Source: Coix lacryma-jobi var. lacryma-jobi (Eukaryota > Streptophyta > Magnoliopsida > Poales > Poaceae). Taken from it: a DNA stretch of 64,000 nt. Shown here in pieces: positions 1 to 11,801 of this stretch. The notes beneath the pieces were generated by a model. That model did no database searches and was not told where the DNA came from. It saw only the letters and a program-made list of their open reading frames with translations. The position numbers and the translations under genes are program-made. Where the stretch lies: NCBI GenBank assembly GCA_009763385.1, contig CM019831.1, positions 115,789,432 through 115,853,431 of the forward strand, read 5' to 3'. Within the stretch, counting starts at the first letter, position 1; every line of letters starts with the position of its first letter.

Positions 1-1446
1 GACAGTTTTTCAAAAATAAACTATCAAGGTCTTCAAAACAGTGTGTGCATGCATTATATCCCTTGTTTGTCTGGCCTGAAAGATTACTTAGAGCCGGCCA
101 ATCATTGATTGTTACAAACAATAAGGCTCGCAGGTCAAAGTGTTCCTGTTTGTACTCATCCCACACGCGTATGCCTGGTTTGCTCCATAGAAGTAGAAGT
201 TCCTCAACTAATGGCCTCAGGTAGACATCGATGTCGTTGCCAGGTTGCTTCGGCCCTTGGATGAACAACGGCATTATAATGAACTTCCGCTTCATGCATA
301 ACCACGGAGGAAGGTTGTAGATACATAGAGTAACTGGCCAAGTGCTATGACTACTGCTTTGCTCCGCAAAAGGATTAAAACCATCCGTACTTAAAGCGAA
401 CCTCAAGTTTCTAGCCTCATCTGCAAACTCTGGGAATTCTCTATCTATCGCCCTCCACTAGGATCCATCAGCTTTGTGCCTCAGCATATTGTCTACCTTA
501 CGGTCTTCTTTATGCCACCGCAACATCTTTGCATTGTCCTTATTTCTGAACAAACGTTTCAAGCGTGGTATTATAGGAGCATACCACATAACCTTGGCAG
601 GGATTTTCTTTCTGCTTGGACGTTCTTCACCCTCTACGTCGCCAGGATCATCTCGCCTTATCTTATACCGTGATGCTTCACATACCGGGCATGCATCCAA
701 ATTCTCATATTCCTCCCCACGGTACAGGATGCAGTCATTAGGACATGCGTGTATCTGCTGGATTTCTAATCCCAAAGGGCAGACGACCTGTTTTGCTTCG
801 TACGTAGTGGTGGGCAATTCGTTCGCTTTTGGAAGCATCTTTTTCATTATCTTCAATAACTGCTCAAATGCTTTATCGGATGTACCATTCTTTGCCTTCC
901 ATTGCAGCAGTTCCAGCGTAGTACCCAGCTTTTTTGGCCATCTTCAGCAGTGGGATATAACAATTTCCTATGATCCTCTAGCATGCACTCAAACTTGACC
1001 TTCTCCTTGTCACTTTCACATTCACTTTGTGCATCACGAATGGCATCACCAAGAGCATCAACATCAGCTGTCACATCTTCTGTCGCTGCCGCATCTTCTT
1101 CACCATCTCCCCCCACTGCATCATCATCAAAGGCACCGTACTGAGCAATAATATCAGTGTGAGCCAATTCTTCTTCACCTTTTTCACCATCATCCATTAC
1201 AACCCCCCTTTCTCCATGCTTCGTCCAACAAATATAGTTTGTTACGAAACCCGACTTCAACAAATGCATATGAAGAGTCCTTGGGCATGAATATTCCTTC
1301 AAATTCTTACAGACGGCGCATGGGCAGCACATGAAACCATCTTGCTTGTTTGCCTCAGCCACACCTAAGAAATAGTGCACGCCAACAATGAACTCTTTGG
1401 AGCGGCGATCGACATTATACATCCAATTGCATGACAACATCTGCAT
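1..1446 (-). pseudogene. CACTA transposase (TNP2 family), broken and partial
   Basis: This is the N-terminal part of a TNPD/TNP2-type transposase, the enzyme that cuts CACTA elements at their ends. The first 70 or so residues form the transposase-associated domain: a DRRSKEF motif, a CCPC...C cluster and an HLLKSGF motif. An acidic linker follows, then the TNP2 core with VCPLGLEIQ, CPNDCILYRG and CPVC. The reading frame is broken twice. A homopolymer A run near 935 is one base short compared with the sister copy near 18620, shifting the frame. A CAG-to-TAG change at about 455-460 replaces a glutamine. Beyond that the frame stays open to base 1, with the conserved WPVTLCIYNLPPWLCMKRKF stretch around 280-330. 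The C-terminal half is outside the window. Confidence 0.88.
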
Positions 1447-1521
1447 TAAATATTACAACCATGCACTTAGTAGTTTCTCATGTTATTGCACAACACTCAT
1501 GACATCACATGATTGATTAAT

Positions 1522-2058
1522 TCAAACAAGCTTGACTACAACGAAGACTATCGCAGCTAGCACTAAAAAAACTAAAAATAAAATGCACTTAAGCAACATA
1601 ATTAGATCGCGTCCGATCCCAACTAAAATAGACAGATCATTCGCTTCATCAGCATGGATGGGCTGCTGTCGCTGACTCACTGCCTCATCACCTTCAGCGG
1701 CAACCTCCTGTGCAACAAAATTTCGTACGTGCTGAACGTACTCTTCCTCCCAGTACCAACCTTTACATCCGCCGGTGCCCTCCCACTGCAATTAGAACAA
1801 AGAATAAGAAATTTAAACAACATCATCAAGCAAAACCGATACGAATGAACCATATTAATCAAATGCGGGTAAATAATAACCCACCTCATGGTCCGGACAC
1901 TTGTAGAATATACGACCCTTGTTGATTCCCTCTTTTTTCACTCGGTACTCCTTCACAATCTTCTGCTTACACTCGCCGCAAGCAATGAGAGGAAGATCCG
2001 GCCGCAAACGCTTCTGATCCCGATGATGAGAGGCTGAGGACCCGGTCACGGTTGCCAT
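1522..2058 (-). CDS. GRF-zinc-finger, single-membrane-pass ORF of CACTA copy A
   Basis: This is a small spliced gene. Exon 1 is 1885-2058 and exon 2 is 1785-1522, with a GT donor at 1884 and an AG acceptor next to 1786. Together they give 145 residues. Residues 27-54 hold CGEC and FYKC, and a further cysteine (GGCKGWYWEEEY) comes just after the splice, matching a GRF-type zinc finger of the C-x2-C...C...C kind. Residues about 115-143 are strongly hydrophobic and look like a C-terminal membrane helix. It sits directly upstream of the transposase in the same orientation. GRF-plus-membrane proteins of this form are common in grass genomes, often beside CACTA transposases. The function is unknown; the frame has no stop, so it could still be expressed. 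Confidence 0.65.
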
Positions 2059-2639
2059 CTACTATATCCATGCTCATTTTTAAACTATTACATGCAAATT
2101 CCTAATTTTCTAAACAATTATAAATAAAAAAAAACTCTAAATTTTTCTATTTGTTTAGATAATCGAAAAATATGATATAACAATACCAATTTCCACATTA
2201 TCTACTCTCTATATTTATTGTTGCAAACTATTATAAATTCCACATTTTTCTAAAGAAAATATACTAAAAAGACACTAAAATTCAATATTACTCGTCTTGC
2301 ATAAGTATGAAATATAGAATGGATACTACCTAGCAGTAGAAAACTATCAAGTGATTGTGATGAACCAATTTAAACTACTCAACTCTCTATGCTTGTTCTT
2401 GCAAAGTATATATTTTAATTAAATTCCTCTCATATTCAAAAGACATGGTAGGAGATAAAAATAGTTACCTCTAAACGTAAAGAGACGATGACGGAGTCGA
2501 AGAAGATCACCAATTGACGCCGGAGACGAAGAACAATGAAGAACAAGCAATAGCAACAGCAAGAACAAGCAAGAAGCTCACTGAAATTTGAATGTCTCTG
2601 GCTCGGGGGAGGAAGAAGTTGGCTGGTTATAAAACCAGG

Positions 2640-2965
2640 AGCTCTAGTCCCGGTTCGTATTAAAAACTGGGGCTAAAAGGTGATCATTTATCCCGGGGCA
2701 AGCCACAAACCGTGACTAAATCTTTAGTCCCGGTCTGTGGCACCAACCGGGACTAAAGAGTGCCCTTTAGTCCCGGCTGGTAACACGGACCGGGACTAAA
2801 GGGTCCCTGCCCCGGCAGCTCTGCGCAGTAGCCGTTGGGGCTGGCCCTTTAGTCCCGGTTCGTGTTACCGACCGGGACTAAAGGGTCTATTAGTCCCGGG
2901 CGGCAAAAACGCCGAGACTAAAGGCGATTTTGAGAATCGGCCTATGACCCTGTTCTGTAGTAGTG
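2640..2965. repeat. CACTA copy A subterminal inverted repeats and terminus
   Basis: Alternating direct and inverted copies of TTTAGTCCCGG and CCGGGACTAAA are spaced 30-50 bp apart. They end in the terminal sequence whose outermost five bases read TAGTG on the plus strand. Such arrays act as transposase binding sites in En/Spm elements. Confidence 0.88.
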
Positions 2966-3284
2966 AGGTACACCTTCACCACAGCCGAGGTGGCCACGTT
3001 GACGGTCATAGTGTTAGTCATAATTCTGTTTTGATAATGGACTTGTCGTGGACATCTTATATTGTGATGCACCTGTTATGTTATGTTTGGACACCTATTC
3101 TGGACACTTGTTGGTCGTTTGGATAATATGAAAAATTATTTGATCTATATTTGTGTGAATGTGATATATGTATCAGATATGCAGTTGTGATGTGATATAT
3201 GTGATGGATATATGGTTGTGATGCATGTGATATATATGATGTAATATATATTTACCGTTTATTATGATGAAATATAAAAAAAAT
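2966..3284. other. AT-rich stretch between two CACTA termini
   Basis: No gene is supported here. The sequence is AT-rich with repeated ATATGTGAT/GATATAT runs. It resembles the untranslated tail that often lies between a CACTA transposase and its 3' terminus, and probably belongs to the fragment that follows. Confidence 0.4.
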
Positions 3285-3883
3285 CTAGGGGACTTTGCCT
3301 AGTGCAATGGCCATGGCACTAGGCAAAGCTGGAATTTTGTCAAGTGCTGGAACTTTGTCGAGTGCCATGGTGGTTGCACTCGACAAACGTTGTTAAAAAA
3401 AATTGAATAAATCACTTCGCCCAGCATCTCGAGCCATGGCACTTGGCAAACAATTTAAAAAATGAAAAAAAAACTTTGTCGAGTGCCCAAATCAAGGCAC
3501 TCGGCAAATATTTTTCAAAAAAAAATGTCGAGCGTCTATTGGATGACACTCGGCAAAGCTTTTTTTAGAAAAAAATCTTTGCCGAGTGTCTGTCGAACGA
3601 CACTCGGCAAAGAGTTTTTCAAAAAAAAAAGAAAATTCTTTGTCAAGTGCCTACCTCCTGGCACTCGGCAAAGTAACAACCGTTACCATTACGACAATTT
3701 TTTTGCTGAGCGTCGGGGGCGACACTAGGCAAAGCCTTTGCCAAGTGCCTGAAAAAAGACACTCGGCAAAGGGCCCTTTGCTGATTATTTTTTTTGCTGA
3801 AGGCGCTTGGGGGCTTTGACGAATGTAATTGGGCCTTTGCCGAGTGACTTTGGCACTATGCAAAGCGCCTAATTCCAGTAGTG
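3285..3883. mobile_element. CACTA terminus fragment, TTTGCCGAGTG family
   Basis: Many copies of TTTGCCGAGTGCC and its complement CACTCGGCAAAG occur as inverted pairs. The segment ends at 3883 with a terminus that reads CACTACTGGAATTAGGCGC on the minus strand. This is one end of a CACTA element of a different family from copy A. No matching opposite terminus is visible, so it is a fragment or a solo end. Confidence 0.8.
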
Positions 3884-4578
3884 CATGTTGTCGTGACGCT
3901 GGATCCGACCTTCCCACCAATATATAATGGAGCCGGAGCCACATGGAACATCAAAATTTGGCCTAATTAAGTTCTCCCCACAAAGAGACACACCTAATAC
4001 CTAAGGCAATGTTTTTCTGCGAAAGGAAGGGATACTTATATTAACTCTTGGCACAATGTATCCTCAAATTACACATAAAAACCTGAAATAAAAAATACAT
4101 TGTATTCTATCCAGATTCTTTCGTCATCTTCTACCTTAATGACTTTCCTTGATCTAGAAGCAAAAATGCAGTCCTTATGCCGAATCCGATCAACACCAAA
4201 AAAATTGGACATGCTGCAAAGATGCAACACTTCTGAACCAGTCATAGATGCATCTAAATCGCTGAGAGAATGTCGATAGTTGCGTCATTGGGTATAACGA
4301 CATAAGATGCATATTCATCACCTCGAAACCTTCATTTCCACTTCGTGACCATTGGCCTACGTTACATAAGTACGGGTACGGGTATCCGATACAACACGTA
4401 TCGGATACGCGGATACGTACTTTCTCAAAAGAAAACCCACTAAAATGGTGTATCTGAGTATCCGTATCCGCGTATGCGACGAGTATCGGATACGAATACG
4501 TTACCCTTTTGGAGTATCCGTGTAACGTAGCCATTGGCAATGAGATCCATCACCTCAAGTCGTTGTTATCATAGGGCG
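3884..4578 (-). pseudogene. Decayed gene-like segment, left half, split by a CACTA insertion
   Basis: On the minus strand short open stretches in different frames look protein-like: one with VMDLIANGHEVEMKVSR near 4540-4575 (interrupted by the MITE), one with GDEYASYVVIPNDATIDIL near 4265-4325. They are separated by stops and small shifts. When the CACTA element 4579-17551 is removed in thought, the minus-strand frame from 17552-17700 (ending KGRDTYGR) runs on in phase into PPYDNNDLR at 4555-4578. That suggests one ancestral coding segment. I do not recognise the protein family. The segment may itself have been captured by a transposon. Confidence 0.4.
4357..4530. mobile_element. hAT-type MITE, 174 bp
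   Basis: Perfect 9-bp terminal inverted repeats (CTACGTTAC / GTAACGTAG) are flanked by a perfect 8-bp target duplication CCATTGGC at 4349-4356 and 4531-4538. Duplications of 8 bp point to the hAT superfamily. The interior is a chain of GTATCCGATAC / GTATCGGATAC units that would fold into a hairpin. It is inserted in the decayed gene-like segment. Confidence 0.85.
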
Positions 4579-4925
4579 CACTATGCCAGAAAACGTTATC
4601 AGTGACGCATATAAAGGCCTATTAGTGACGCGTAAAACTCGCGTCACTGTTCTTGCGTCTGTGATAAGGGCATATCAGTGACGCGTAAACATGTGTCACT
4701 GATATCCCTTATCAGTGACGCGTCTAGCCAAGACGCGTCACTGATAACCCATATCAGCGACACGTGCAGCTAAGACGCATCACTAATAACCCCTATTAGC
4801 GACGCGTCCAGCCAAGATGTGTCACTGATAGAGGTTATCAGTGACACGTCTAGCCAAGCCGCGTCACTGATGTAGACCTTAACAGCGACACATTTTGCCA
4901 ATACGCGTCACTAATAATAATTTAC
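4579..4925. repeat. Left subterminal repeats of CACTA element B
   Basis: Repeated TATCAGTGACGCGT and its inverted form occur about every 30-40 bp after the CACTATGCCAGAAAA terminus. Confidence 0.85.
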
Positions 4926-5510
4926 AAAAACAAAAAAAAAATCCCTACCCTAGTCCTACATTACATATATTACATCCATTTCAGTAGTCAAATTCTTTAC
5001 AAAGCTGAAAAAATGCAGTCTAGAAAATTTCTAATCTAACAATAAATGAACATTACATAAGCTATAACTACATGATTTCTAATAGTACAAAAGATACAAC
5101 TACATTGTGTAGGTCTGTGCATGAGATCCTGCAAAACCATTATAAACCAAAGTACAAATTTAGAAGTGCCACCAACTTATGGCCTAAGGATTGCATCGAC
5201 AACATGTATATATCTAAGAATATTGTTAAATGGCTAAGAGTCTTTCAGATGACATGGTTTTAGAATAAGTACTAGATCAAGTTACTTCTCCAATTCCCGG
5301 TCTTCACAATCAGTCGAACACTAAATGATGGCCGGCCAGGCAGACATTCTACCTGCAAAAACTGTAATCAATTTCTCAGGCTAAGCACACACAAAAAAAT
5401 AATTATTACTTACTGTTTCATCAAAGAATATATCAAAAGCATAACTACTTGTTAATGCTGGAGCAAAGCTACATAGAAAGAATGCCACAACTATTTATTA
5501 ATTAACCATA
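4926..5510. other. AT-rich interior of CACTA B with a possible last exon of the captured gene
   Basis: Mostly AT-rich with no long ORF. On the minus strand a pyrimidine-rich tract and TTTTTGCAG acceptor near 5352 precede a short open stretch (VECLPGRPSF...) that stops at 5272-5274. This could be a terminal exon of the captured transcript, but I cannot tie it to RHL1. Confidence 0.35.
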
Positions 5511-5852
5511 TAACAGAAGCACTATCAAACAAAAAAAATACTCAAGCAATGCTACGTAGCAGCTGAAATCTATTTATATCACTAAACTAGCATCTGAACT
5601 AGACACTGCAAACACAATATGAACTGAGTTGGAGAGGCACTTACTAATGTTGTTGTGCTGGACCTGCAAAACAATTGTATAACAGAAGCACTATTAAAAC
5701 AAAAAGAAATACTCAAGCAATGCTACATAGCAACTGAAATCTATTTATATCACTAAACTAGCATCTGAACTGGACACTGCAAACACAAATATGAATTGAG
5801 CTAGAGAGGCACTTACTAATGTTGTTGTGCTGGACCTGCAAAACAATTGTAT
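5511..5852. repeat. Tandem duplication, two copies of 169 bp
   Basis: The segment starting TAACAGAAGCACTAT at 5511 is repeated from 5680 with about 5% difference. Each copy contains, on the minus strand, a TTTTGCAG acceptor followed by a 19-nt stretch (GTCCAGCACAACAACATTA) and a GTAAGTG donor, so a putative micro-exon is duplicated with its splice sites. Confidence 0.75.
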
Positions 5853-7289
5853 ATTGAATCCCTGCAATAACATATATCACCATATCAGTTTCTAAGTGTA
5901 ATGAAACAATTGTATATTCACTAGTAGATAACAAACATGTAGTCAACTAAGCAACATATATGAGTTGTATTATCAGTGTAACAATACAGAATCTATGACC
6001 ATATAAGGTGCTCACCATTCAAATAATTTTGTCTTCACAACTAATAATGCATATTCTGCCAAGAAAAAAACTAACAATGCATATTGTCATTAACAGTTGT
6101 AGAGTTTAGAGGAGAGTCTCATGCGTTCAAAGCATTTTTAGAACCGCACACATGCATTTGGAGGTAGGCATGGAGATAGTCAGGCAAGAATGAGGAATTT
6201 GTGTCGCCTGTATTGTAAACTTGAGAGAAAGGAGCCTTTGGTACTGTAGTGGAAACAAACATTGAACTCTTCCATTCAATGGATCATGTTGTGCATTTAG
6301 TACTGCAGAAAGCAAGGAGCAGAAAACAATAGGAAACGACATCAGCATATGTTGTGTGGTTTAACCTTCCCATTGTAGGGAGTAACAAGAAATAAATTAC
6401 ACTTATCCTTGGACAGGCAGCGCATGCGCATTGTAAGGGATGAGCATTGCCTCACTTGGAACTAAGGAAAAAAATATCATAAAACAATGATGGTCATGAT
6501 TGTATATTCTCATATGGTATAGGTGAGAAGAATATATATTTTCCTTCGTTTTCCATACATGTTACAGAAATAATAGGGCATTTACAGCAATCTGTCGACT
6601 AAATATATCTGTTATAATCAAAAAGAGGATATTCACACCAATCTCTTAAGTAAATACAAAGGCTTCTGAAAATGTAAATGATAGCTAATAAAATGGCTCC
6701 ATAGGTAGGTCCATGAAGCTTGAATGTGTTTACTATAAATGATCTAAAATCAGTTTTTAAAAACCATTTCGCTTGGAAATTGTACGGTTTTGGGACATTG
6801 CAAAAACGTGAAACGATTACAGCATCTTGGATTTTTAGTTTGTAGTGGTATTAACTAGGATAATGTTTATAGTGCAGTAGTGGACAAAGGACAAGGGTCT
6901 ATATTTGTTCTTTTACTTACAACCCATATTACAATGCAGATTTATGAAAATAGGACCATATGTTGACAGAAATTCTTAGCATATGCAATAGTAATTTAGA
7001 ACAGAAATATAATAGGTCAGCTTTGTTTTTTCATAGACACACAGGTAAGAAGGGATATTTTTTCTATTCCCCTGTTGACACATTTCATAACAGCACTATG
7101 AGGTGGAAAACAACTTGACCAGGTGCTAGAGGGTTAGCTGTTGTCCTCCCCCCATTCCTGTAGTCACAAATCATGTTTCCATGAGCCTAATTAAGTTCTC
7201 CATAAGGCTGAATAAACAAGTTCAATATATGTTGGGAAAGAAAATACACTAATCATTGTGCACACTGCAGAGGCACTGCCACAACCACA
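5853..7289. other. Intron-like and untranslated sequence of the captured gene in CACTA B
   Basis: AT-rich, no long ORF. A short minus-strand open stretch at 6127-6348 is flanked by plausible splice signals but is not recognisable. I see no other feature. Confidence 0.3.
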
Positions 7290-8612
7290 TGTTGGCCATA
7301 TCATTGTCAGACGAATCACCTCCAGAAGATAAGTATGTGTACCTATAAAGTCAGAAAGGAGGAGTTTGTTAATTACTTGACTTCACAGGCCAATGAGTAA
7401 ACCAATTACTGTAAGAAGATGTCAGCGTCCAAAGAGAGTGTAAGGGTCTTACCTTTTCAAGGTTTTCCCTGCATTCCTAGCAGACTGTCTAAATGATGTT
7501 CAACTCACAGTCTGTGTGTTATTCTCATCCTCATGATCTGAACCCTCAGAAGCATCATCATCAGATGCAAACTTCGGGGAACAAGGTTCTGCGATTTCCT
7601 TTCCAGTCTGAAATCACAGTCTGCTGTTGTCCCAAACTATTAGTTGAAAATGTAGAGGCAAATATATGTGTTACACACATAGAGAACTGAAAGCAGAAGA
7701 AAACAAAATGAGCATAGAACTCGTGGCTGGCAATAACAGAGCACATGCATGTCAATCACAGTCCATGGATGGGCAGCAACAAAATTAAGGATGCAAGCAA
7801 AAGGATCAGTCTATATTCTCTTGGCAAACTAGTGGCAAACTTTGGACCCGCTAAATTTAGCATGCTAATTCTTAGTGGTTGCTAACAAATAATTTTTACT
7901 AATATAGAGAGCACACCTTTATGCATTAGTCTGTTATGATTCCCTCTCGCTAATTCTTAGTTGCTAGGAGTAACTATTACCAAGCTGGATCCAATCAAAC
8001 CTAGTGATGCTAGATACATCATTCATTCATCGACTCTTCTCTCATGTGCAGTGCATCATGTTTAATTAGTTCTCTATGTGTGGAAGCCTAGAGAGTCCCG
8101 ACCCGACCCGTACCTGTGGGAACTCGAGTTACAGCATGGGATTCTTGGTCCCAAGGTTGGCGAGCTCCCCGACCCGGCCGCCTGAGGCTGCCTGCGCGAG
8201 GAGGCCAGGGAAGGAGAAGAGGTAGCGGCTCTTCTGTTGGGCACCATGGCTCACGACGTCTCGGCCCTGCAGGCGCGTGACGGCAGCCGACGGTGCGAGC
8301 GGCACGAGCGGCGCCATCGGGTCGCCTCGCTGGAGCAGGCCGCCGGGTCGCCTCGCGAGCGAGCGGAGGCGGCCGCGCTCGTCGGCCTCAACGTATGAGG
8401 GCGCACTGGTGGAGGCCTTCCATGATGGAGATCTGGTGCGGGAACCCCACCGCCGCAACCTCATTGCCCATCTCTAGCTGGAACGCTTCCTCACCAGATC
8501 TCGCCTTTGTGAGGCCATCGTGGTTGGGGGAGCGAAAGGCGTGGTGTAGCGACGAAGGCGGAAGAGGAGAGGTGGAGACGGCGGCGGAAGGAGCGGAATC
8601 CGGCACCGTCAT
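7290..8612 (-). pseudogene. Captured RHL1-like gene (DNA topoisomerase VI-associated protein), decayed
   Basis: RHL1 is a plant nuclear protein of the topoisomerase VI complex needed for endoreduplication. The minus-strand exon 1 (8116 to about 8460) contains GRDVVSHGAQQKSRYLFSF, PGLLAQAASGGRVGEL and LGTKNPML, close to the conserved RHL1 N-terminus, and ends in a CAG|GTACGG donor. Downstream exons at 7509-7607 (acidic, EIAEPCSPKFASDDD), 7453-7488 (QSARNAGKTLKR) and about 7290-7345 (SSGGDSSDNDM) match the acidic and basic tail region. Damage: a frameshift between the likely start (8610-8612) and exon 1; a TAC-to-TAA stop after NPML near 8127; and no trace of the exon that should carry the LFGT...YPKNKYLT block. 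The copy keeps introns, so it arose by DNA capture, not retrocopying. It lies inside CACTA B in antisense. Confidence 0.65.
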
Positions 8613-8871
8613 GGCTTCGGATGGGTGCGAACCAGGGGAGAGGAGAGATTTTTTTGTGACTTGCAGAGGAGAGATGAGGAGAGAGAGGGAACCGGGGAAG
8701 GGGACAGAAGTGAAGATGGGCTTCAGATCGGTGCGGATCTGACCCATTTACGAGCTGTTTGGTTTGGCCGAATGTATAGTATTCGACTCACGGAAGGTAT
8801 CACGTAGTGTTATGCTCGTTTGTTTAAGTACCTGACGTTATAAGAAACCCTGGAATCGAATACCGATCTAT

Positions 8872-11709
8872 TCACTTCTGTCCCGTTTCTGTCGATGCCG
8901 TCTTCTTGGTTGGGATTTCTAAATCTCCAGGCTTGGCGTTGTGTACCATCTGTGCGAGTTCCTGTGCCTCTAGGGTGAGTTGAGCTTTTTTGCCTATTTG
9001 GACAGCCTCTATGTCGCAATCGAATGATCGCTTCAAGTTACCCCTGAAGGTTAGAATACCTTTGGGACCCGACATCTTCAGCAGAAGGTATGGATAATGT
9101 GGTACTGCCATAAATTTGGCGATAGCTGGTCGTCCAAATATGGCATGGTATGATGATTCGAAGTCGGCTACCTCGAAACTGATGTACTCAGTCTGATAAT
9201 TGATCTGAGTTCCAAAAGTGACAGGTAGTATGATCCTTCCGAGTGGTATAGCCGTCTTTCCGGGTACTATGCCGTAAAAGGGGGAGCTTGATGGTGTGAG
9301 TTGAGTTGCAAGGTCCAGGTTCATCTTGTGTAGGGTGTTTGCAAAGATGACATTGAGTCCTGCTCCTCCGTCTATGAGTACTCTTCCCAATTTGAACCCG
9401 GCGACCGTAGGATCCAAGACTAGTGGGTAGTGCCCAGCATTTGAGACGTTAGTCCATTGGTCTGCTTGAGAGAAATTGATCGGATGCTCAGACCAATCAA
9501 GGTATCTAGGGGTAGCTGGTTCGGTAGACATAATTTCTCGTAGGGAGAGCTTCTGCAAGCGCTTACTGACACTGGTGGCTACTCCCCCGAATATGACGTT
9601 GATGGTGCCTTTGGGGTGTTGAAAACCGTCTGCGTCCTGCTGAGGGTCTTCGGCTGCTTTCTTTCCCTTGTCTTTTTTGTTTTTGTTGAATTCAGAGTTC
9701 AGACGTCTCTCTTTGAGCTGCCGACAGTGCCTAGCCTGGTGTCCTCCTTTTGGATGGAAAGGGCATGGGCTGTCGAGGAGGTCATCAAAGTTTGAGGGCT
9801 TGTTCCCCTTTTTCTGAGGTTCCATGGCTGCAACAGTATTGTCTCCTGTTCTCTTGCGGGTGTTTTGCTGAGCAGTCTGGTTTCCTCTTTGATTATTTCC
9901 CCGATCACCTTGTGTGTTTCTTTCGAGAAAGTGCTCCTGTGTGCCTTCTTCTGTCGCCATCATGGAGTTTACTGCCCGATGAAACTCATCGGCAGTGGCC
10001 GGGTCATGCTTGATGAAATCCTTGTAATTATACCTTTCGCAAATTCCGTTACCAAAAAGGTCGATTACTTCTCTGTCTGTTATATCAGAGACTGTGGAGC
10101 GGATTTCGGAGAAGCGTCTGTAGTACTCTCGCATTGTCTCGTTTTTCTGTTGCTTGCAGGTTCTAAGCTTGGTTCGAGGGTCCGATCGCTCCGGGACACC
10201 CGCGAAGTTCTCTATGAAAATGCGGTGAAGCTGTTCCCAGGAGTCAATGGACTCGGGCTTGAGCCTGTCGAACCATGCAAGGGGCATTGTTTCGAGAGCC
10301 ATGGGGAGAAAGAGTGCCTTAACATCGTTGCTTCCTCCTGCTAACTCAACTGCTTGAGCATACAGCCTGAGCCACCGCTTAGGCTCTGTCTTCCCGTCGT
10401 ACTTCGAGTAGTTCCCGGGTTTGAACTTTTGAGGGAACAGGACTGCTCGGAGTCTCTGGGAAAAACATGGAAAGCGATCGACGGCGTCGGATGCTAGAAT
10501 GTTGACTCCTCGGTATGATGATTCGGCTCCTCCTTCGGCTTGATCAGGTACTCGATTGCCCAAACGACTCCTTGCTGGAGCCCGGCCGAGCCGCTCATGA
10601 ACGGGTCGCCTTTGGCTGGGGTGAGATGAATCTTGTTCGTCGGCTAAGGACTCAAGGTTTTGACCTCTGAGCTATAGCGCGGTAGTCTGAAGCATGATCA
10701 ACCGTCGTTCTTCATCAGCGGTGCGGTTGTCCTTGGCTCCCATCTCCGTGGCTAAAGCCAAGATGTTTTGGTAGGGTGTCTGGTACACTTTGTGACCAGC
10801 TACCCTCATGAATTCAGGCTCGAGGTTACGCGAGCAGTCGGCTCGTCGTCGATTGCAATCGTCGTGGGACTGAATTTCCTGGTCCCTGTCTTGACGAGCT
10901 TGGCGCTCGGCTTCCTCTTCCAAACGCCTTCGACTGTTATATTCTTCTAGCCGCACATGGTAGCGTTCCATGGCCTCCTTTCGATGAGATGCCCGTCTTC
11001 TACGGGCGTCTTTTGCCTGATTCCTTCTTACTCTCTCTGCCTTTATGGACTCGGTTTCTCTGGGTCCTTTTGGGTCATTCTCGGATATCATACTCAAGGT
11101 TTCATCATCTCGGAGGACATCTGGAGGGGTTGGAGGTCGTAGAGATGACTGGTGTCCTGCCATGAAGACTTCACGAGTGTAGCCTTGGTTTGTTGATCCC
11201 GGTGTAACCAACTCCAAGGTAGAGGCACTGGAGTTTAGCTCTGTTGAGGTATCATGTTCCTCAAAGGGAAGCTGATGTCCGTGTTGGTATGGTAGAATCT
11301 GGTCGATTATGCCAACCAATCTAGCCGGGGCTGGTTGTATTGGCCAATGAACGATGTTACCTTCCTCGGCTGAGCTGAAAACGAGTCCCTGCTGAGCTCC
11401 TGTCAGCGGGATCTGTTGAAGCTTCTTGAATTTTGATCCAATCAGCTCTTGGAAGTTCCCTGCCAAATTGTGCAGTCCAAAGGGGATATGATGCGTAGAG
11501 TCCGAGTACTTCCTAGATCGAGAAGTCATAACAGAGTAGGAGTCGGATGACTCTACCTGGTCCCCAGATTCTTGCGATCCTTGGATTGTGAGATTTGCTA
11601 GGTCTCGGGTGAGATGATCTATTTGTTGGCATGGCTTGCGCTTCTGATTCAGTTTGAAGTTGTCGATGCAGTTTCCCTTGATCATCCGCAATGCAAGTCC
11701 ACGAGCCAA
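8872..11709 (-). pseudogene. Gypsy gag-protease, one internal stop
   Basis: A single minus-strand frame of about 945 codons is interrupted by one TAG at 10672-10674. The first 345 codons encode a basic and acidic N-terminal region with a coiled-coil-like RRR/EEE stretch. After the stop come a retrotransposon gag domain (FKPGNYSKYDGKTEPKRWL through REYYRRFSEIRS), a zinc-knuckle-like CPFHPKGGHQARHC, and an aspartic-protease-like region with VLIDGGAGLNVIF, where the usual DSG/DTG is DGG. The protein is cut off after the protease. It is neither full length nor functional as it stands. Confidence 0.8.
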
Positions 11710-11801
11710 AAACTAAAATTGATCCCGCCGAGAACATGTTGAAGTGGTTCGTCGAGCTCTTGATTTCGGAATCGCCGAGAGCCCCTACCTGGCACGCCAG
11801 C

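Larger units (their letters stand above)
1..2965 (-). mobile_element. CACTA (En/Spm) transposon, 5' half, copy A
   Basis: The right edge is the 5' terminus of a minus-strand CACTA element. Read on the minus strand it begins CACTACTACAGAACAGGG, ending at 2965 on the plus strand. Inside the terminus lie inverted copies of TTTAGTCCCGG (2640-2925), the subterminal binding sites typical of grass CACTA elements. Then come a GRF-zinc-finger ORF and a TNP2-type transposase, both on the minus strand. The left terminus lies outside the window, so the 3-bp target duplication cannot be tested. The region 2059-2640 is AT-rich leader with no ORF I can support. The transposase is broken, so this copy is probably non-autonomous. 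Confidence 0.9.

Noticed and set aside
8277..8742. Plus-strand frames of up to 149 codons
   Set aside because: They are antisense to the RHL1-like exon on the minus strand, which has the recognisable motifs.
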